64,000 bases of DNA, taken from positions 1 to 64,000 of the forward strand of contig UQAQ01000001.1 of the NCBI GenBank assembly GCA_900539115.1, written 5' to 3'. A program made the translations under genes and the position numbers. Shown piece by piece: positions 8,372-17,546 of this stretch (positions are counted from its first letter, which is position 1; every line of letters starts with the position of its first letter). This DNA comes from an uncultured Roseburia sp. GTDB lineage: Bacteria; Bacillota; Clostridia; Lachnospirales; Lachnospiraceae. The notes under the pieces are model-generated. The model ran no database searches, was not told where the DNA came from, and was given only the letters and a program-made list of their open reading frames with translations.

Positions 8372-8923
8372 TTGAATGGATTGAAAGTCATTCAGATGAG
8401 CCGGTTAAAATATCCGGATATGGCGTTTGTCATTGTGTCCGGGTATGACGACTTCGAATATTGCAGGGAAGCGCTGCGGCTCAGAATCACAGATTACATA
8501 TTGAAACCGGTTAATTATGAGGAATTTGGTTCATGTATCGACCATTTGAAAATTTCTTTATATGAGAAATCGGTGGCAAAGGACTCGGGAAAAGAAGAGG
8601 AACGCGTGATCGCCGGAGTAATCCGGTATATGCAGGAACATTTGGAAGAAGAAATAACATTAAATGTACTGGCAGAGAAATTTCATCTGAGCAGTGCCTA
8701 TATCAGCCAATTGTTTAAGAGTGAAATAGGAGTTAATTTCTTGTCATATCTCACGAATATCCGGATGGAACAGGCAAAGAAATTGCTTGTTACGACAGCT
8801 GCTTCCGTGGCGGAAATTTCGGAGCGGTCCGGGTATGGTGATTATCGCGTTTTTACAAAAGCTTTTAAGAAAAAAGAAGGCATGACACCGTCACAGTACC
8901 GGCGGGAGTTTTTGAATGAATAA
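8372..8923 (+). pseudogene. 5'-truncated YesN/AraC-type response regulator
   Basis: The 183-residue frame starts at MNGLKVIQMSRLKYPD, which in intact YesN-type regulators follows the phosphoacceptor Asp by a few residues. The first roughly 50-60 residues, including the acidic pocket and the phosphorylated Asp, are absent. The rest is intact: receiver end with YILKPVNY (Lys retained) and a full AraC-type double HTH (about 85-183, ending GYGDYRVFTKAFKKKEGMTPSQYR). There is no ribosome site at 8372. It lies 15 bases before an ABC ATPase gene. It may be dead, or a DNA-binding stub if translation is re-initiated. Confidence 0.75.
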
Positions 8924-8938
8924 GAGGAGAATGAAAAA

Positions 8939-9646
8939 ATGTTAAAAATAGAGCATTTAACAAAAAAGTACGGAGAAAAAACGGCAGTGGAGGATTTGTC
9001 GCTGCATATTCTCAAAGGGGAGATTTATGGATTTATCGGGCATAATGGAGCGGGAAAAACGACGACATTGAAGTCGATTGCCGGAATTTTGCAGTTTGAA
9101 GAAGGGAAAATCCGAATCGATGGGGATTCTATTCAGGAAAACCCGCTTGTGTGCAAAAAGAAGATTGCGTATATTCCGGATAATCCGGACTTATACGAAT
9201 TTATGACAGGGGTCCAATATCTTCATTTTATTGCGGATATTTTTGGCGTGGATGAGCAGACAAGACGGGAAAGGATTCGTAAATATGCGGATCTGTTTGA
9301 AATTACTTCAGATCTGGCACAGCCAATTGCGGCGTATTCCCACGGGATGAAACAGAAACTGGCAATCATAGCGGCATGGATTCATAACCCGGAATTGATC
9401 ATCATGGATGAACCTTTTGTCGGTCTGGATCCAAAAGCGTCCCATATACTTAAAGGAATGATGCGGGAAGTCTGTGACGAGGGCGGTGCTATCTTTTTCT
9501 CGACACACGTATTGGAAGTGGCAGAGAAACTTTGTGATAAAGTGGCAATCATTAAAAATGGAAAATTGATTCGTTCGGGCACGATGGAAGAAGTAAAAGG
9601 AGACGACAGTCTGGAAGAAGTTTTTCTGGAATTGGAGGGAGAATAA
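8939..9646 (+). CDS. ABC transporter ATP-binding protein
   Basis: A 235-residue ATPase of the NatA/BcrA exporter type. Walker A is GHNGAGKTT (34-42), the signature is YSHGMKQ (133-139, in place of LSGGQ, as often in this group) and Walker B is LIIMDEP (153-159) followed by FVGLDP. The ribosome site GAGGAGA precedes the ATG. Its stop overlaps the start of the permease gene by one base, so the two form one transporter. The substrate is unknown. Confidence 0.93.
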   Translation: MLKIEHLTKKYGEKTAVEDLSLHILKGEIYGFIGHNGAGKTTTLKSIAGILQFEEGKIRIDGDSIQENPLVCKKKIAYIPDNPDLYEFMTGVQYLHFIADIFGVDEQTRRERIRKYADLFEITSDLAQPIAAYSHGMKQKLAIIAAWIHNPELIIMDEPFVGLDPKASHILKGMMREVCDEGGAIFFSTHVLEVAEKLCDKVAIIKNGKLIRSGTMEEVKGDDSLEEVFLELEGE

Positions 9647-11250
9647 TGTTTGGAATCTTAGTGAAAAAACAGATGGCAGAGATTTTCCGAGGTTATTTTT
9701 ACGATGCGAAAAAGAATAAAAAACGTTCCAAAATCTCGACGATTCTTTTTATGTTGATGTACGTAATCCTTATGGTTGGTGTTGTGGGAGGCATGTTTAC
9801 CTTTTTAGCGGTACAACTATGTAAACCATTTTCGTTGATAAATATGAGCTGGTTGTATTTTTTAATTATGGGGATGATCGCGATTGCGTTAGGAGCATTT
9901 GGAAGTGTATTTAATACCTTTTCTGGATTGTATCTTTCCAAGGACAATGACCTGCTTTTGTCGATGCCTATCCCAGTGCGAAGTATACTGGCAGCAAGAC
10001 TTATGGGTGTTTATCTTATGGGATTGATGTATTCGGCAGTTGTTATCGTGCCGGCGGCAGTTGTATATTGGATAGTGACAGATGTTACACCGATTGGAAT
10101 TGCGGGTTCCATTCTTTTGATCCTGCACATTTCTATTATTGTGCTTATTTTATCGTGTGTACTGGGATGGTGTGTGGCGAAGATAAGCCTGAAATTAAAG
10201 AACAAAAGCTTCATTACAGTGTTGCTTTCTTTGGTGTTTTTCGGACTCTATTATTTGGTCTATTTCAAGGCGCAGGAATTAATTCAGGATCTTTTACAAA
10301 ATGCTTTGATTTATGGAGATAAAGTAAAAGACCGGGCCTATCCTCTTTATCTTTTTGGAAGAGTGGGGGAAGGTGACGCAGTGGCAATGCTTGTTTTTAC
10401 CATTGGGATTGCTGCGGTGGCTGTTTTTACATTTCGCCTGCTTGCCGGAAGTTTTATCCGCATCGCGACAGCTTCCGGGAAGAGTGGAAATGCTGTTTAC
10501 CGTGAAAAACACGAGAAAAGAAAAAGCGAATTTGGTGCGCTTCTTACAAAGGAGTTCAAGCGGTTTACGTCAAGCCCGAATTATATGCTGAATTGTGGAC
10601 TGGGGACGATTTTTCTTCCGATTGTTGGAGCGGCTGCTTTGATAAAAGGGCAGACGGTGTTGCAAACGATTTCCCGGTTTTTTGCAGGAGAAGAGGTGGA
10701 AGGATATATTGTGGTGATTGTTATAATGGCAGTATGTCTTGTGGCGGCAATGAATGACATGGTGGTACCTTCCGTTTCACTGGAAGGAAAGAATTTGTGG
10801 ATTCTGCAGTCATTGCCGGTAAAACCGTGGAATATTCTTCGTGCTAAACTCGGAGTGCAGCTTTTACTGACAGGGCTTCCGGTTCTTTTCTGTGAAATTT
10901 GTCTCGCAGTCTGCCTTCGTATGGATATTGTTAAGACACTGTTTATTCTTGTGATTCCGATTGTATTTACCGGAATGATGACTGTGTTTGGTCTCTTTCT
11001 TGGAATCAATATGCCAAATCTCACATGGACCAATGAGCTGGCACCAATCAAACAAAGTCTTGGTGTAGTGATCTCCATGTTTGGTGGATGGGCATTGGCA
11101 GCAGGGGTGGCAGTTCTCTATTTTGTGGCTGGAAAGAAAATAGGTGCACCGGGATACTTGCTTTTGGTAACAATTGTTTTTGCATTGATTACCGGAGTGT
11201 TTTATATCTGGCTAAAACGAAAAGGAATGGAAAAATGGATGACGTTATAA
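9646..11250 (+). CDS. ABC transporter permease, large ABC-2-like
   Basis: A 534-residue membrane protein with about 12 hydrophobic segments in two halves, separated by a polar stretch (about 270-310). It overlaps the ATPase gene by one base and must be its membrane partner. Large permeases of this kind pair with NatA-like ATPases to export unknown substrates. A strong bidirectional terminator follows the stop. Confidence 0.88.
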   Translation: MFGILVKKQMAEIFRGYFYDAKKNKKRSKISTILFMLMYVILMVGVVGGMFTFLAVQLCKPFSLINMSWLYFLIMGMIAIALGAFGSVFNTFSGLYLSKDNDLLLSMPIPVRSILAARLMGVYLMGLMYSAVVIVPAAVVYWIVTDVTPIGIAGSILLILHISIIVLILSCVLGWCVAKISLKLKNKSFITVLLSLVFFGLYYLVYFKAQELIQDLLQNALIYGDKVKDRAYPLYLFGRVGEGDAVAMLVFTIGIAAVAVFTFRLLAGSFIRIATASGKSGNAVYREKHEKRKSEFGALLTKEFKRFTSSPNYMLNCGLGTIFLPIVGAAALIKGQTVLQTISRFFAGEEVEGYIVVIVIMAVCLVAAMNDMVVPSVSLEGKNLWILQSLPVKPWNILRAKLGVQLLLTGLPVLFCEICLAVCLRMDIVKTLFILVIPIVFTGMMTVFGLFLGINMPNLTWTNELAPIKQSLGVVISMFGGWALAAGVAVLYFVAGKKIGAPGYLLLVTIVFALITGVFYIWLKRKGMEKWMTL

Positions 11251-11254
11251 AAAT

Positions 11255-11294
11255 AGAAAAGCCCCCGGCTGTGAGTGCAGTCAGGGGCTTTTCT
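11255..11294. terminator. Bidirectional intrinsic terminator
   Basis: AGAAAAGCCCC (11255-11265) pairs perfectly with GGGGCTTTTCT (11284-11294). The stem has A and T runs on both sides and separates the two convergent ABC operons. Confidence 0.9.
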
Positions 11295-11319
11295 AATGTA
11301 GTTTTATCACAAACGATGA

Positions 11320-12099
11320 TCACGGCAAATTCAATTTGCGGTCTAAAATACGTTCGGAAATAACGTAGAATATAACTGAAAATACAACGGAAATGATAAG
11401 GGATATTATAGTTAACATTCCCGTAGCGGAATAATTCAGTGAGGCTGCTTCTGAAAAAATGCCGGTGCCGATCATAACCGGAATCAGCACGACAAGACTG
11501 ACAATCTGCTGTGCCGTGTAGATGGCTGCATAAAAAGCAATGGAAGCGATGACACGGTGATCGCGTACAAATTGCCCCAGGCTGATGGATGCATAGATGG
11601 CAAGGATCGAATTGATGTATCCCGTAATAAACGAGAGAATCGTCGTGAAATCAAATGTTTCACTTCTTAAAAATTGTCGGATCGCCATAAAGGTAATTTC
11701 CGAATCAAATCCAACGGCACAGAGAACAAATAAAGCAAACAACGTTACTGCGATGGTAAGGACCGCCCACAAAAAAGATACCAGAAATTTGGAAAACAGG
11801 ATCTGGTTTGTGGATGCAGGAAGCGTGAAAGTCAGATAACCTTCGCGTGTTGCCGTGGAACGGTAAAATCGCAGACATATGAAGATGTATGGGGAAAGAA
11901 CCGTAAAAATGATGGCAAGAAAACCTACGATCGCACCAAGGGGCAGTGTGATTGACAAAAACAGTTCATTGACATCAAAGTGGTCTATGACCGTTAAAAA
12001 GATGCAGGCAAGTGCCACAAGAGCAGCAAGCGCTATGTAAACCGGCACATAAAAGCGATAGGTCGCTTTGAATTCGTGTTTGATCAATTTTTTTAACAT
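11320..12099 (-). CDS. ABC transporter permease (YtrC/YtrD-like)
   Basis: A 259-residue protein with six predicted membrane segments, alternating with short loops. It is the last gene of a minus-strand operon gntR - ATPase - permease; its start overlaps the ATPase stop by seven bases. This arrangement matches GntR/YtrA-controlled exporters that answer to cell-envelope stress or peptide antibiotics in Firmicutes. The substrate is not known. Confidence 0.87.
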   Translation of the reverse strand: MLKKLIKHEFKATYRFYVPVYIALAALVALACIFLTVIDHFDVNELFLSITLPLGAIVGFLAIIFTVLSPYIFICLRFYRSTATREGYLTFTLPASTNQILFSKFLVSFLWAVLTIAVTLFALFVLCAVGFDSEITFMAIRQFLRSETFDFTTILSFITGYINSILAIYASISLGQFVRDHRVIASIAFYAAIYTAQQIVSLVVLIPVMIGTGIFSEAASLNYSATGMLTIISLIISVVFSVIFYVISERILDRKLNLP

Positions 12100-12788
12100 T
12101 TGAATACCTCCCTAAAAAGTGCATCGACGGATTTGTTTTCTTTTTCCCGGATATCATCTACACTGGACTGCAGGCGGACCTGTCCGTTTTGCAGGAAAAT
12201 GACTTCATCCAGAACATTTTCCACATCTGCGATCAAATGTGTCGAGATAAGAACGGTTGAATTTTCACAATAATTGCTTACGATCGTATTGAGAATATAA
12301 TCTCTGGTCGCCGGATCGACACCACCGATCGGTTCATCCAGACAATACAGATTTGCATTGCGGCTCATCGCGAGGATTAACTGGACTTTTTCCAATGTCC
12401 CTTTTGACATATGTGACAATTTCATCTGGGAATCAATATCCAGTTTGGCAAGCATAAAGGTTGCCTTTTCCCGCTCAAAGTTATCGTAAAAATCTCCAAA
12501 ATATTCCAGAAGCTGTGTTACTTTCATCCATTTTGGAAAATAGTTGCTGTCCGGCAGAAATGATACGTGCTGTTTGGTGATGATGCCCGGAGTTTCTCCG
12601 CCAATTGTAATCGTTCCATGATCGGGTTTGAGAAGCCCGTTCAGCAGTTTCAGAAAGGTTGTCTTTCCACTGCCGTTTGGCCCTAAAAGGCCTACAATTT
12701 TACCGCACTCCAGTGTGATATCCACGTTGTCAAGTGCCAGCGAATTGCCAAAACGTTTGGTCAATCCCTTTGTTTCTAAAATAATCAT
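12093..12788 (-). CDS. ABC transporter ATP-binding protein (YtrB-like)
   Basis: A 231-residue ATPase. Walker A is GPNGSGKTT (36-44) and Walker B is LYCLDEP (147-153) followed by IGGVDP. The signature is degenerate (HMSKGTLEKV, about 126-135), which is usual for YtrB-like proteins. It follows the GntR gene by 28 bases and overlaps the permease gene. Function is export or resistance by analogy with the ytr type. Confidence 0.92.
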   Translation of the reverse strand: MIILETKGLTKRFGNSLALDNVDITLECGKIVGLLGPNGSGKTTFLKLLNGLLKPDHGTITIGGETPGIITKQHVSFLPDSNYFPKWMKVTQLLEYFGDFYDNFEREKATFMLAKLDIDSQMKLSHMSKGTLEKVQLILAMSRNANLYCLDEPIGGVDPATRDYILNTIVSNYCENSTVLISTHLIADVENVLDEVIFLQNGQVRLQSSVDDIREKENKSVDALFREVFKC

Positions 12789-12816
12789 AAATAATCCTCC
12801 ATTTTAATAAGTAAGT

Positions 12817-13182
12817 TTAGTCTTTGTCCCATGCCTTTTGGATGAAATCCAATTGCTTTTCCGGTTCAAAACCAAGAGATGTCAGTTCGCTCCGTAGTTT
12901 TTTCAGGTGTGCGAGGGCAAGTTCGGAACGCATCGCGTCCAACATCGAATGGTCACTGGTAATACGCCGTCCGGCGGTTCGCTCTGTGATCAGGAGACCT
13001 TCACGTTCCAATTCGGAAAGTGCCCGCTGCATCGTGTTTGGGTTAACGTTGGCAGAAGATGCCAATTCCCGGACGGATGGAAAAGGATCACCGGGGGCAT
13101 ATTCTCCGGATAGAATCAGCCGTTTTAGCTGCTCTGTCAACTGGATATACAAGGGGCGGTCATTGGTAAGTTCCCATTGCAT
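12817..13182 (-). CDS. GntR family regulator, YtrA subfamily
   Basis: A 121-residue protein with the short-form GntR plan: winged HTH at about 10-75 (SVRELASSANVNPNTMQRAL; wing near ERTAGRR) and a small helical tail, with no large ligand-binding domain. YtrA-type members repress their own ABC operon until an envelope-acting compound is present. The ribosome site AGGAGC precedes the ATG. An inverted repeat lies in its promoter region (13200-13231). Confidence 0.9.
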   Translation of the reverse strand: MQWELTNDRPLYIQLTEQLKRLILSGEYAPGDPFPSVRELASSANVNPNTMQRALSELEREGLLITERTAGRRITSDHSMLDAMRSELALAHLKKLRSELTSLGFEPEKQLDFIQKAWDKD

Positions 13183-13199
13183 AGTACTGCTCCTTTCTG

Positions 13200-13231
13200 T
13201 ATTATTGTATTAAGTAATTAAGACAATAATA
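13200..13231. promoter_or_regulatory. Inverted-repeat operator upstream of the GntR-ABC operon
   Basis: TATTATTGT (13200-13208) and ACAATAATA (13223-13231) are perfect inverted repeats 14 bases apart, with a smaller dyad (TTAAGTAATTAA) at the centre. They sit 18 bases upstream of the GntR start and overlap the AT-rich promoter of the minus strand. YtrA-type regulators bind long AT-rich dyads, so autoregulation is likely. Confidence 0.6.
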
Positions 13232-13306
13232 CAATAAAAGGAATTTGATGTCAAGGAAAAATGAAAAAAAAATGAAATGTTCGTAAAATTCGACGAGATT
13301 CTCCTT

Positions 13307-13357
13307 TTATCACTTTACTTTTTTTGGTGATGGTGCTAAAATAATTCTAAGTGATAA
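13307..13357 (+). promoter_or_regulatory. nifJ promoter flanked by an inverted repeat
   Basis: TTTACT (13314-13319) and TAAAAT (13337-13342), 17 bases apart, form a good sigma-A promoter. It is flanked by the perfect 9-bp repeat TTATCACTT (13307-13315) and AAGTGATAA (13349-13357). The half sites overlap the -35 and the start-site region, a position suited to repression or looping. The binding factor is unknown. Confidence 0.6.
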
Positions 13358-13390
13358 ATAATTTCAATTAATAAGGAGGATTCTATAAAA

Positions 13391-16300
13391 ATGGCTAGAG
13401 CAAAACAATCCATGGATGGAAATACAGCTGCCGCTCATGTGGCATATGCCTATACAGAAGTAGCTGGTATCTATCCGATTACACCTTCTAGTCCGATGGC
13501 AGATACCGTTGACCAGTGGTCTGCAGCGGGACAGAAGAACATTTTTGGAAACACAGTAAAAGTAGTTGAGATGCAATCAGAGGCTGGTGCAGCAGGTACC
13601 GTACATGGTTCTCTTGCAGCAGGTGCCTTGACAACCACATTTACTGCTTCCCAGGGACTTCTCTTGATGATTCCTAACATGTACAAGATTGCAGCAGAGC
13701 AGCTTCCTTGTGTATTTGATGTATCTGCTCGTACCGTATCAACACAGTCTTTGAACATTTTTGGAGATCACAGTGACGTTTATGCATGTCGTCAGACAGG
13801 TTTTGCTATGCTTGCTGAGACAAATCCACAGGAAGTTATGGACTTGAGCCCGGTTGCTCATCTGGCAGCTTTGGAAGGAAAAGTTCCTTTTATTAACTTC
13901 TTTGATGGATTCCGTACATCTCACGAGATTCAGAAAATTGAGAAATGGGATTATGAAGATCTGAAAGAAATGTGCAACATGGACGCTGTAGAAGAGTTCC
14001 GTCAGCATGCATTGAACCCAGAGCATCCTGCTATGCGTGGTTCTCATGAAAACGGTGACGTATTCTTCCAGCATCGTGAAGCTTGTAACCCGGTATATGA
14101 TGCTTTGCCGGCAGTTGTTGAAAAATACATGGGCAAAGTCAATGAAAAATTAGGAACAGACTATGATCTGTTTAACTACTATGGAGCTGAGGATGCTGAC
14201 CGTGTCATCATCGCTATGGGTTCCATCTGTGACGTTGCAGAAGAAGTAATCGACTACTTGACAGCAAAAGGCGAAAAAGTAGGTTTGATCAAAGTTCGTT
14301 TGTATCGTCCTTGGTCTTCCGAGCACATCTTGAAAGTAATTCCTAAGACGGCTAAGAAGATCGCTGTACTTGACCGTACAAAAGAGCCTGGTACACTTGG
14401 TGAACCACTTTACCTTGATGTGGCTGCTACACTTCGTGAAGCCGGCTTGAATGATATTATTTTGACAGGTGGACGTTATGGACTCGGTTCCAAGGATACA
14501 CCACCTTCATCTGTATTTGCTATTTACAAAGAGTTGGAGAAAGATGCTCCAAAACCTCGTTTTACAATCGGTATCGTAGACGATGTTACAAACCTCAGTC
14601 TTCCGGAAGTAAAACCAGCTCCTATCACATCTGCAGAAGGTACTGTAGAATGTAAGTTCTGGGGTCTTGGTGGAGACGGTACAGTAGGTGCAAACAAGAA
14701 CTCTACAAAGATCATCGGTGACCACACAGACAAATACATCCAGGCATACTTCCAGTATGACTCCAAGAAGACAGGTGGTATTACAATTTCCCATCTTCGT
14801 TTTGGTGACAAACCGATCAAGAGCCCTTACTACATCAATCAGGCAGACTTCGTAGCTTGCCACAACCCATCTTATGTAGTAAAAGGATACAAGATGGTTC
14901 AGGATGTAAAACCGGGCGGAATCTTCATGATCAACTGCCAGTGGACAGATGAAGAGCTTGACAAACATATGCCGGCTGCTTCCAAGAAATACATCGCTGA
15001 CAATAATATCCAGTTGTATACAATCAATGCGATCGACAAAGCAATTGAAATTGGTATGGGTAAACGTACTAACACAATTCTTCAGTCCGCATTCTTCAAA
15101 CTTGCAAACATCATGCCAATCGACGAAGCTGTCGAGTACATGAAAGCAGCTGCTAAGAAATCCTACTCTAAGAAGGGTGATGCAGTCGTAGAAATGAACT
15201 ACAAAGCAATCGATGCCGGTGTAGATGCAGTTCATAAAGTAGAAGTTCCGGCTTCTTGGGCTAATCCGGAAGCAGATGCTCCTGCAAAAGAACTTACAGG
15301 ACGTCCAGAGGTTGTTAAGATGGTGAAAGATCTTCTCGAGCCAATCTCTATTATGGATGGTGACAGCCTTCCGGTATCTGCATTCAAAGACATTGCAGAC
15401 GGACAGTTTGAGCTTGGTGCTTCCGCATATGAGAAACGTGGTACAGCCGTAATGGTACCAGAGTGGGATCCGGCAAGTTGTGTACAGTGTAACAGTTGTG
15501 CATTTGTTTGTTCCCATGCAACAATTCGTCCATTTATCCTTGATGAGAACGAAGTAAAAGTTGCTCCTTCACAGATTAAACTTGCAGATGCAAAACATGC
15601 AGTAGCAGATGGAATGAAGTTCACAATGACGGTTTCTCCATTAGACTGTATGGGATGTGGCGAGTGTATTACCGTTTGTCCTGCCGCTGCTAAGGGTGCA
15701 ATCAAGATGGTTCCTCAGGAATCTCAGGCAGACCAGCAGCCGGTATTTGATTACCTTGTTGCTAACGTTGGTAAGAAAGATATCAAACCGGTATTTACGG
15801 ATGCCACACCAATTGGTTCCCAGTACAATCAGCCACTTCTTGAGTTCTCCGGAAGTTGTGCAGGATGTGCAGAGACATCTTATGCTCGTTTGATCACACA
15901 GTTGTTTGGTGAGCAGATGTACATCTCCAATGCAACAGGATGTTCCTCTATCTGGGGTGGTCCGGCTGCTACATCACCATATACTGTAAACAAAGATTCT
16001 AAACAGGGTCCGGCTTGGGCAAACTCCTTGTTCGAGGACAATGCTGAGCATGGTCTTGGTATGTACATTGGTCAGAAAGTTCTTCGTGAGCAGACCATGG
16101 ACAAAGTAAAAGAACTGGCTGCTTCCGATAAGGCATCTGCTGAATTGAAAGCTGCTGTAGATAAATACTTTGAGACAAAAGATAATACAAAAGCAAATAC
16201 TGCTGCTACAAAAGCAATGGTTGCTGAGATTGAAAAAGCTGCTGCCGCTGGCTGTGAGCTTTCCAAGGAAATCCTTGATAAGAAACAGTACCTTGCTAAG

Positions 16301-16957
16301 AAGTCCGTATGGATCTTCGGTGGTGACGGTTGGGCTTACGATATCGGATTTGGTGGTTTGGACCACGTACTTGCATCCGGTGAGAACGTAAACGTAATGG
16401 TATTCGATACAGAGATGTATTCTAATACAGGTGGTCAGGCATCAAAGGCTTCTAACATCGGTGAAGTTTGTCAGTTTGCTGCTGCCGGAAAAGAAATCGG
16501 CAAGAAGAGCCTTGCTGAGATTGCTATGAGCTATGGTTACGTATACGTAGCACAGATCGCTCTTGGTGCAAACCCTGCACAGGCTGTAAAAGCTATCGCA
16601 GAAGCAGAAGCTTACAACGGACCATCTTTGATCATTGGTTACGCTCCTTGCGAACTCCACGGTATCGCTAAGGGTGGTATGAACCATTGCCAGGATGAGA
16701 TGAAGAAAGCCGTTAAGGCTGGATACTGGAACTTGTTCAGCTTCAATCCGGATTTGAAAGCAGAAGGAAAGAATCCATTTACTTTGACATCCAAAGAAGG
16801 AGATGGTTCTTACCAAGACTTCCTGAACAACGAAGCACGTTATACACGTCTGATCAAGCCTTTCCCAGAAAGAGCAGAAAGACTGTTCAAAGAATCTGAG
16901 GAAGCTGCAAAGGCTCGTTACGATCACTTGCAGAAGCTGGTTGAACTGTATAAATAA
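13391..16957 (+). CDS. nifJ: Pyruvate:ferredoxin (flavodoxin) oxidoreductase
   Basis: An 1188-residue single-chain enzyme that converts pyruvate and CoA to acetyl-CoA and CO2 and passes electrons to ferredoxin or flavodoxin. Domain order is typical: N-terminal TPP pyrimidine domain (YPITPSSPM), gamma domain, an inserted ferredoxin domain with two 4Fe-4S motifs (Cys 697, 700, 703, 707 and Cys 753, 756, 759, 763), and the C-terminal TPP diphosphate domain (GGDGWAYDIGFGG; YSNTGG). A further Cys pair (CAGC near 828) contributes the proximal cluster. It is monocistronic, with its own promoter, an AAGGAGG site and a strong terminator. Codon use is biased as in highly expressed genes. Confidence 0.98.
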   Translation: MARAKQSMDGNTAAAHVAYAYTEVAGIYPITPSSPMADTVDQWSAAGQKNIFGNTVKVVEMQSEAGAAGTVHGSLAAGALTTTFTASQGLLLMIPNMYKIAAEQLPCVFDVSARTVSTQSLNIFGDHSDVYACRQTGFAMLAETNPQEVMDLSPVAHLAALEGKVPFINFFDGFRTSHEIQKIEKWDYEDLKEMCNMDAVEEFRQHALNPEHPAMRGSHENGDVFFQHREACNPVYDALPAVVEKYMGKVNEKLGTDYDLFNYYGAEDADRVIIAMGSICDVAEEVIDYLTAKGEKVGLIKVRLYRPWSSEHILKVIPKTAKKIAVLDRTKEPGTLGEPLYLDVAATLREAGLNDIILTGGRYGLGSKDTPPSSVFAIYKELEKDAPKPRFTIGIVDDVTNLSLPEVKPAPITSAEGTVECKFWGLGGDGTVGANKNSTKIIGDHTDKYIQAYFQYDSKKTGGITISHLRFGDKPIKSPYYINQADFVACHNPSYVVKGYKMVQDVKPGGIFMINCQWTDEELDKHMPAASKKYIADNNIQLYTINAIDKAIEIGMGKRTNTILQSAFFKLANIMPIDEAVEYMKAAAKKSYSKKGDAVVEMNYKAIDAGVDAVHKVEVPASWANPEADAPAKELTGRPEVVKMVKDLLEPISIMDGDSLPVSAFKDIADGQFELGASAYEKRGTAVMVPEWDPASCVQCNSCAFVCSHATIRPFILDENEVKVAPSQIKLADAKHAVADGMKFTMTVSPLDCMGCGECITVCPAAAKGAIKMVPQESQADQQPVFDYLVANVGKKDIKPVFTDATPIGSQYNQPLLEFSGSCAGCAETSYARLITQLFGEQMYISNATGCSSIWGGPAATSPYTVNKDSKQGPAWANSLFEDNAEHGLGMYIGQKVLREQTMDKVKELAASDKASAELKAAVDKYFETKDNTKANTAATKAMVAEIEKAAAAGCELSKEILDKKQYLAKKSVWIFGGDGWAYDIGFGGLDHVLASGENVNVMVFDTEMYSNTGGQASKASNIGEVCQFAAAGKEIGKKSLAEIAMSYGYVYVAQIALGANPAQAVKAIAEAEAYNGPSLIIGYAPCELHGIAKGGMNHCQDEMKKAVKAGYWNLFSFNPDLKAEGKNPFTLTSKEGDGSYQDFLNNEARYTRLIKPFPERAERLFKESEEAAKARYDHLQKLVELYK

Positions 16958-16981
16958 TAGTTGAACGACTTATAGAATAGG

Positions 16982-17020
16982 AAACCCGCCCCACGGCATT
17001 TGCTGAGGGGCGGGTTTTGT
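16982..17020 (+). terminator. Intrinsic terminator of nifJ
   Basis: AAACCCGCCCC (16982-16992) pairs with GGGGCGGGTTT (17007-17017), followed by TTGT. A GC-rich stem 25 bases after the nifJ stop. Confidence 0.9.
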
Positions 17021-17103
17021 CGTGGAGCGGTTTTTTGGGGTTTTTGGGGCTTTTTAGCATTTTTGCCGTGTAACGGTGGTTGGTGGGAGTGATGGTGCGA
17101 GAG

Positions 17104-17353
17104 GTCATGCCGGAGGGAGAAAAATAGTATGTGGCATGACGGGGTGTAGGGAAAAGGTCATGCCGGAGAGAGAAAAGTGGCGTATGGCATGACGGGATTG
17201 TTGGAAGAGGTCATGCCGGAGAGGAGAAAAAAGGCATGTGGCATGACGGGGTGCAGGGAAGAGGTCATGCCGGAGGGAGAAAAGTGGCATATGGCATGAC
17301 AGGGTGCAGGGAAAAGGTCATGCCGGAGGGAGAAAAGTGGCATATGGCATGAC
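17104..17353. repeat. Five tandem 53-54 bp units, each a GTCATGCC/GGCATGAC palindrome
   Basis: Units begin at 17104, 17157, 17210, 17264 and 17317. Each holds GTCATGCC, a 21-22 base purine-rich loop (GGAGGGAGAAAA...), and the exact complement GGCATGAC, giving a 37-38 base stem-loop, then a 16-base GGGGTGNAGGGAA spacer. Copies differ at a few loop and spacer positions but all five pairs of arms are perfect. No gene fits here: open frames on the minus strand are only products of the repeat. The stretch 16958-17444 otherwise holds nothing I can identify. Confidence 0.9.
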
Positions 17354-17444
17354 AAGTATGGGTACCGGCACCCTGGAGAAGGAAAAACAACCGAAATTCC
17401 GCCGCTTTCCGCCACCGCCCAAAAGAAAAATGAAAAAATATTAC

Positions 17445-17481
17445 TTTTCCTATTGACAAAGTAGGAAAAAGGGGTTATAGT
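17445..17481 (+). promoter_or_regulatory. metY promoter with overlapping dyad operator
   Basis: TTGACA (17453-17458) and TATAGT (17476-17481) are 17 bases apart, a near-consensus sigma-A promoter. The -35 box lies within a perfect dyad: TTTTCCTA (17445-17452), nine bases, TAGGAAAA (17462-17469). The downstream Rrf2 regulator is the obvious candidate repressor, as with CymR in cysteine regulons, but the binding is not shown here. Confidence 0.75.
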
Positions 17482-17546
17482 AATGTCATCAACAAAAATA
17501 ACAAACAATACTAAAAATAAATGAAGAAGAAAGAGAGGACATTATT

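Noticed and set aside
14507..15517. 336-codon open frame on the minus strand inside nifJ
   Set aside because: It is antisense to a gene with clear domains and high codon bias; the translation is Cys-rich and family-less.
17104..17353. CRISPR array
   Set aside because: The whole unit is repeated including the spacer, the units are internally palindromic over most of their length, and no cas gene is near.
17105..17508. Several small minus-strand frames over the tandem repeats
   Set aside because: Their repetitive translations (PSGMT..., CHA...) come directly from the DNA repeat and have no separate start signals.
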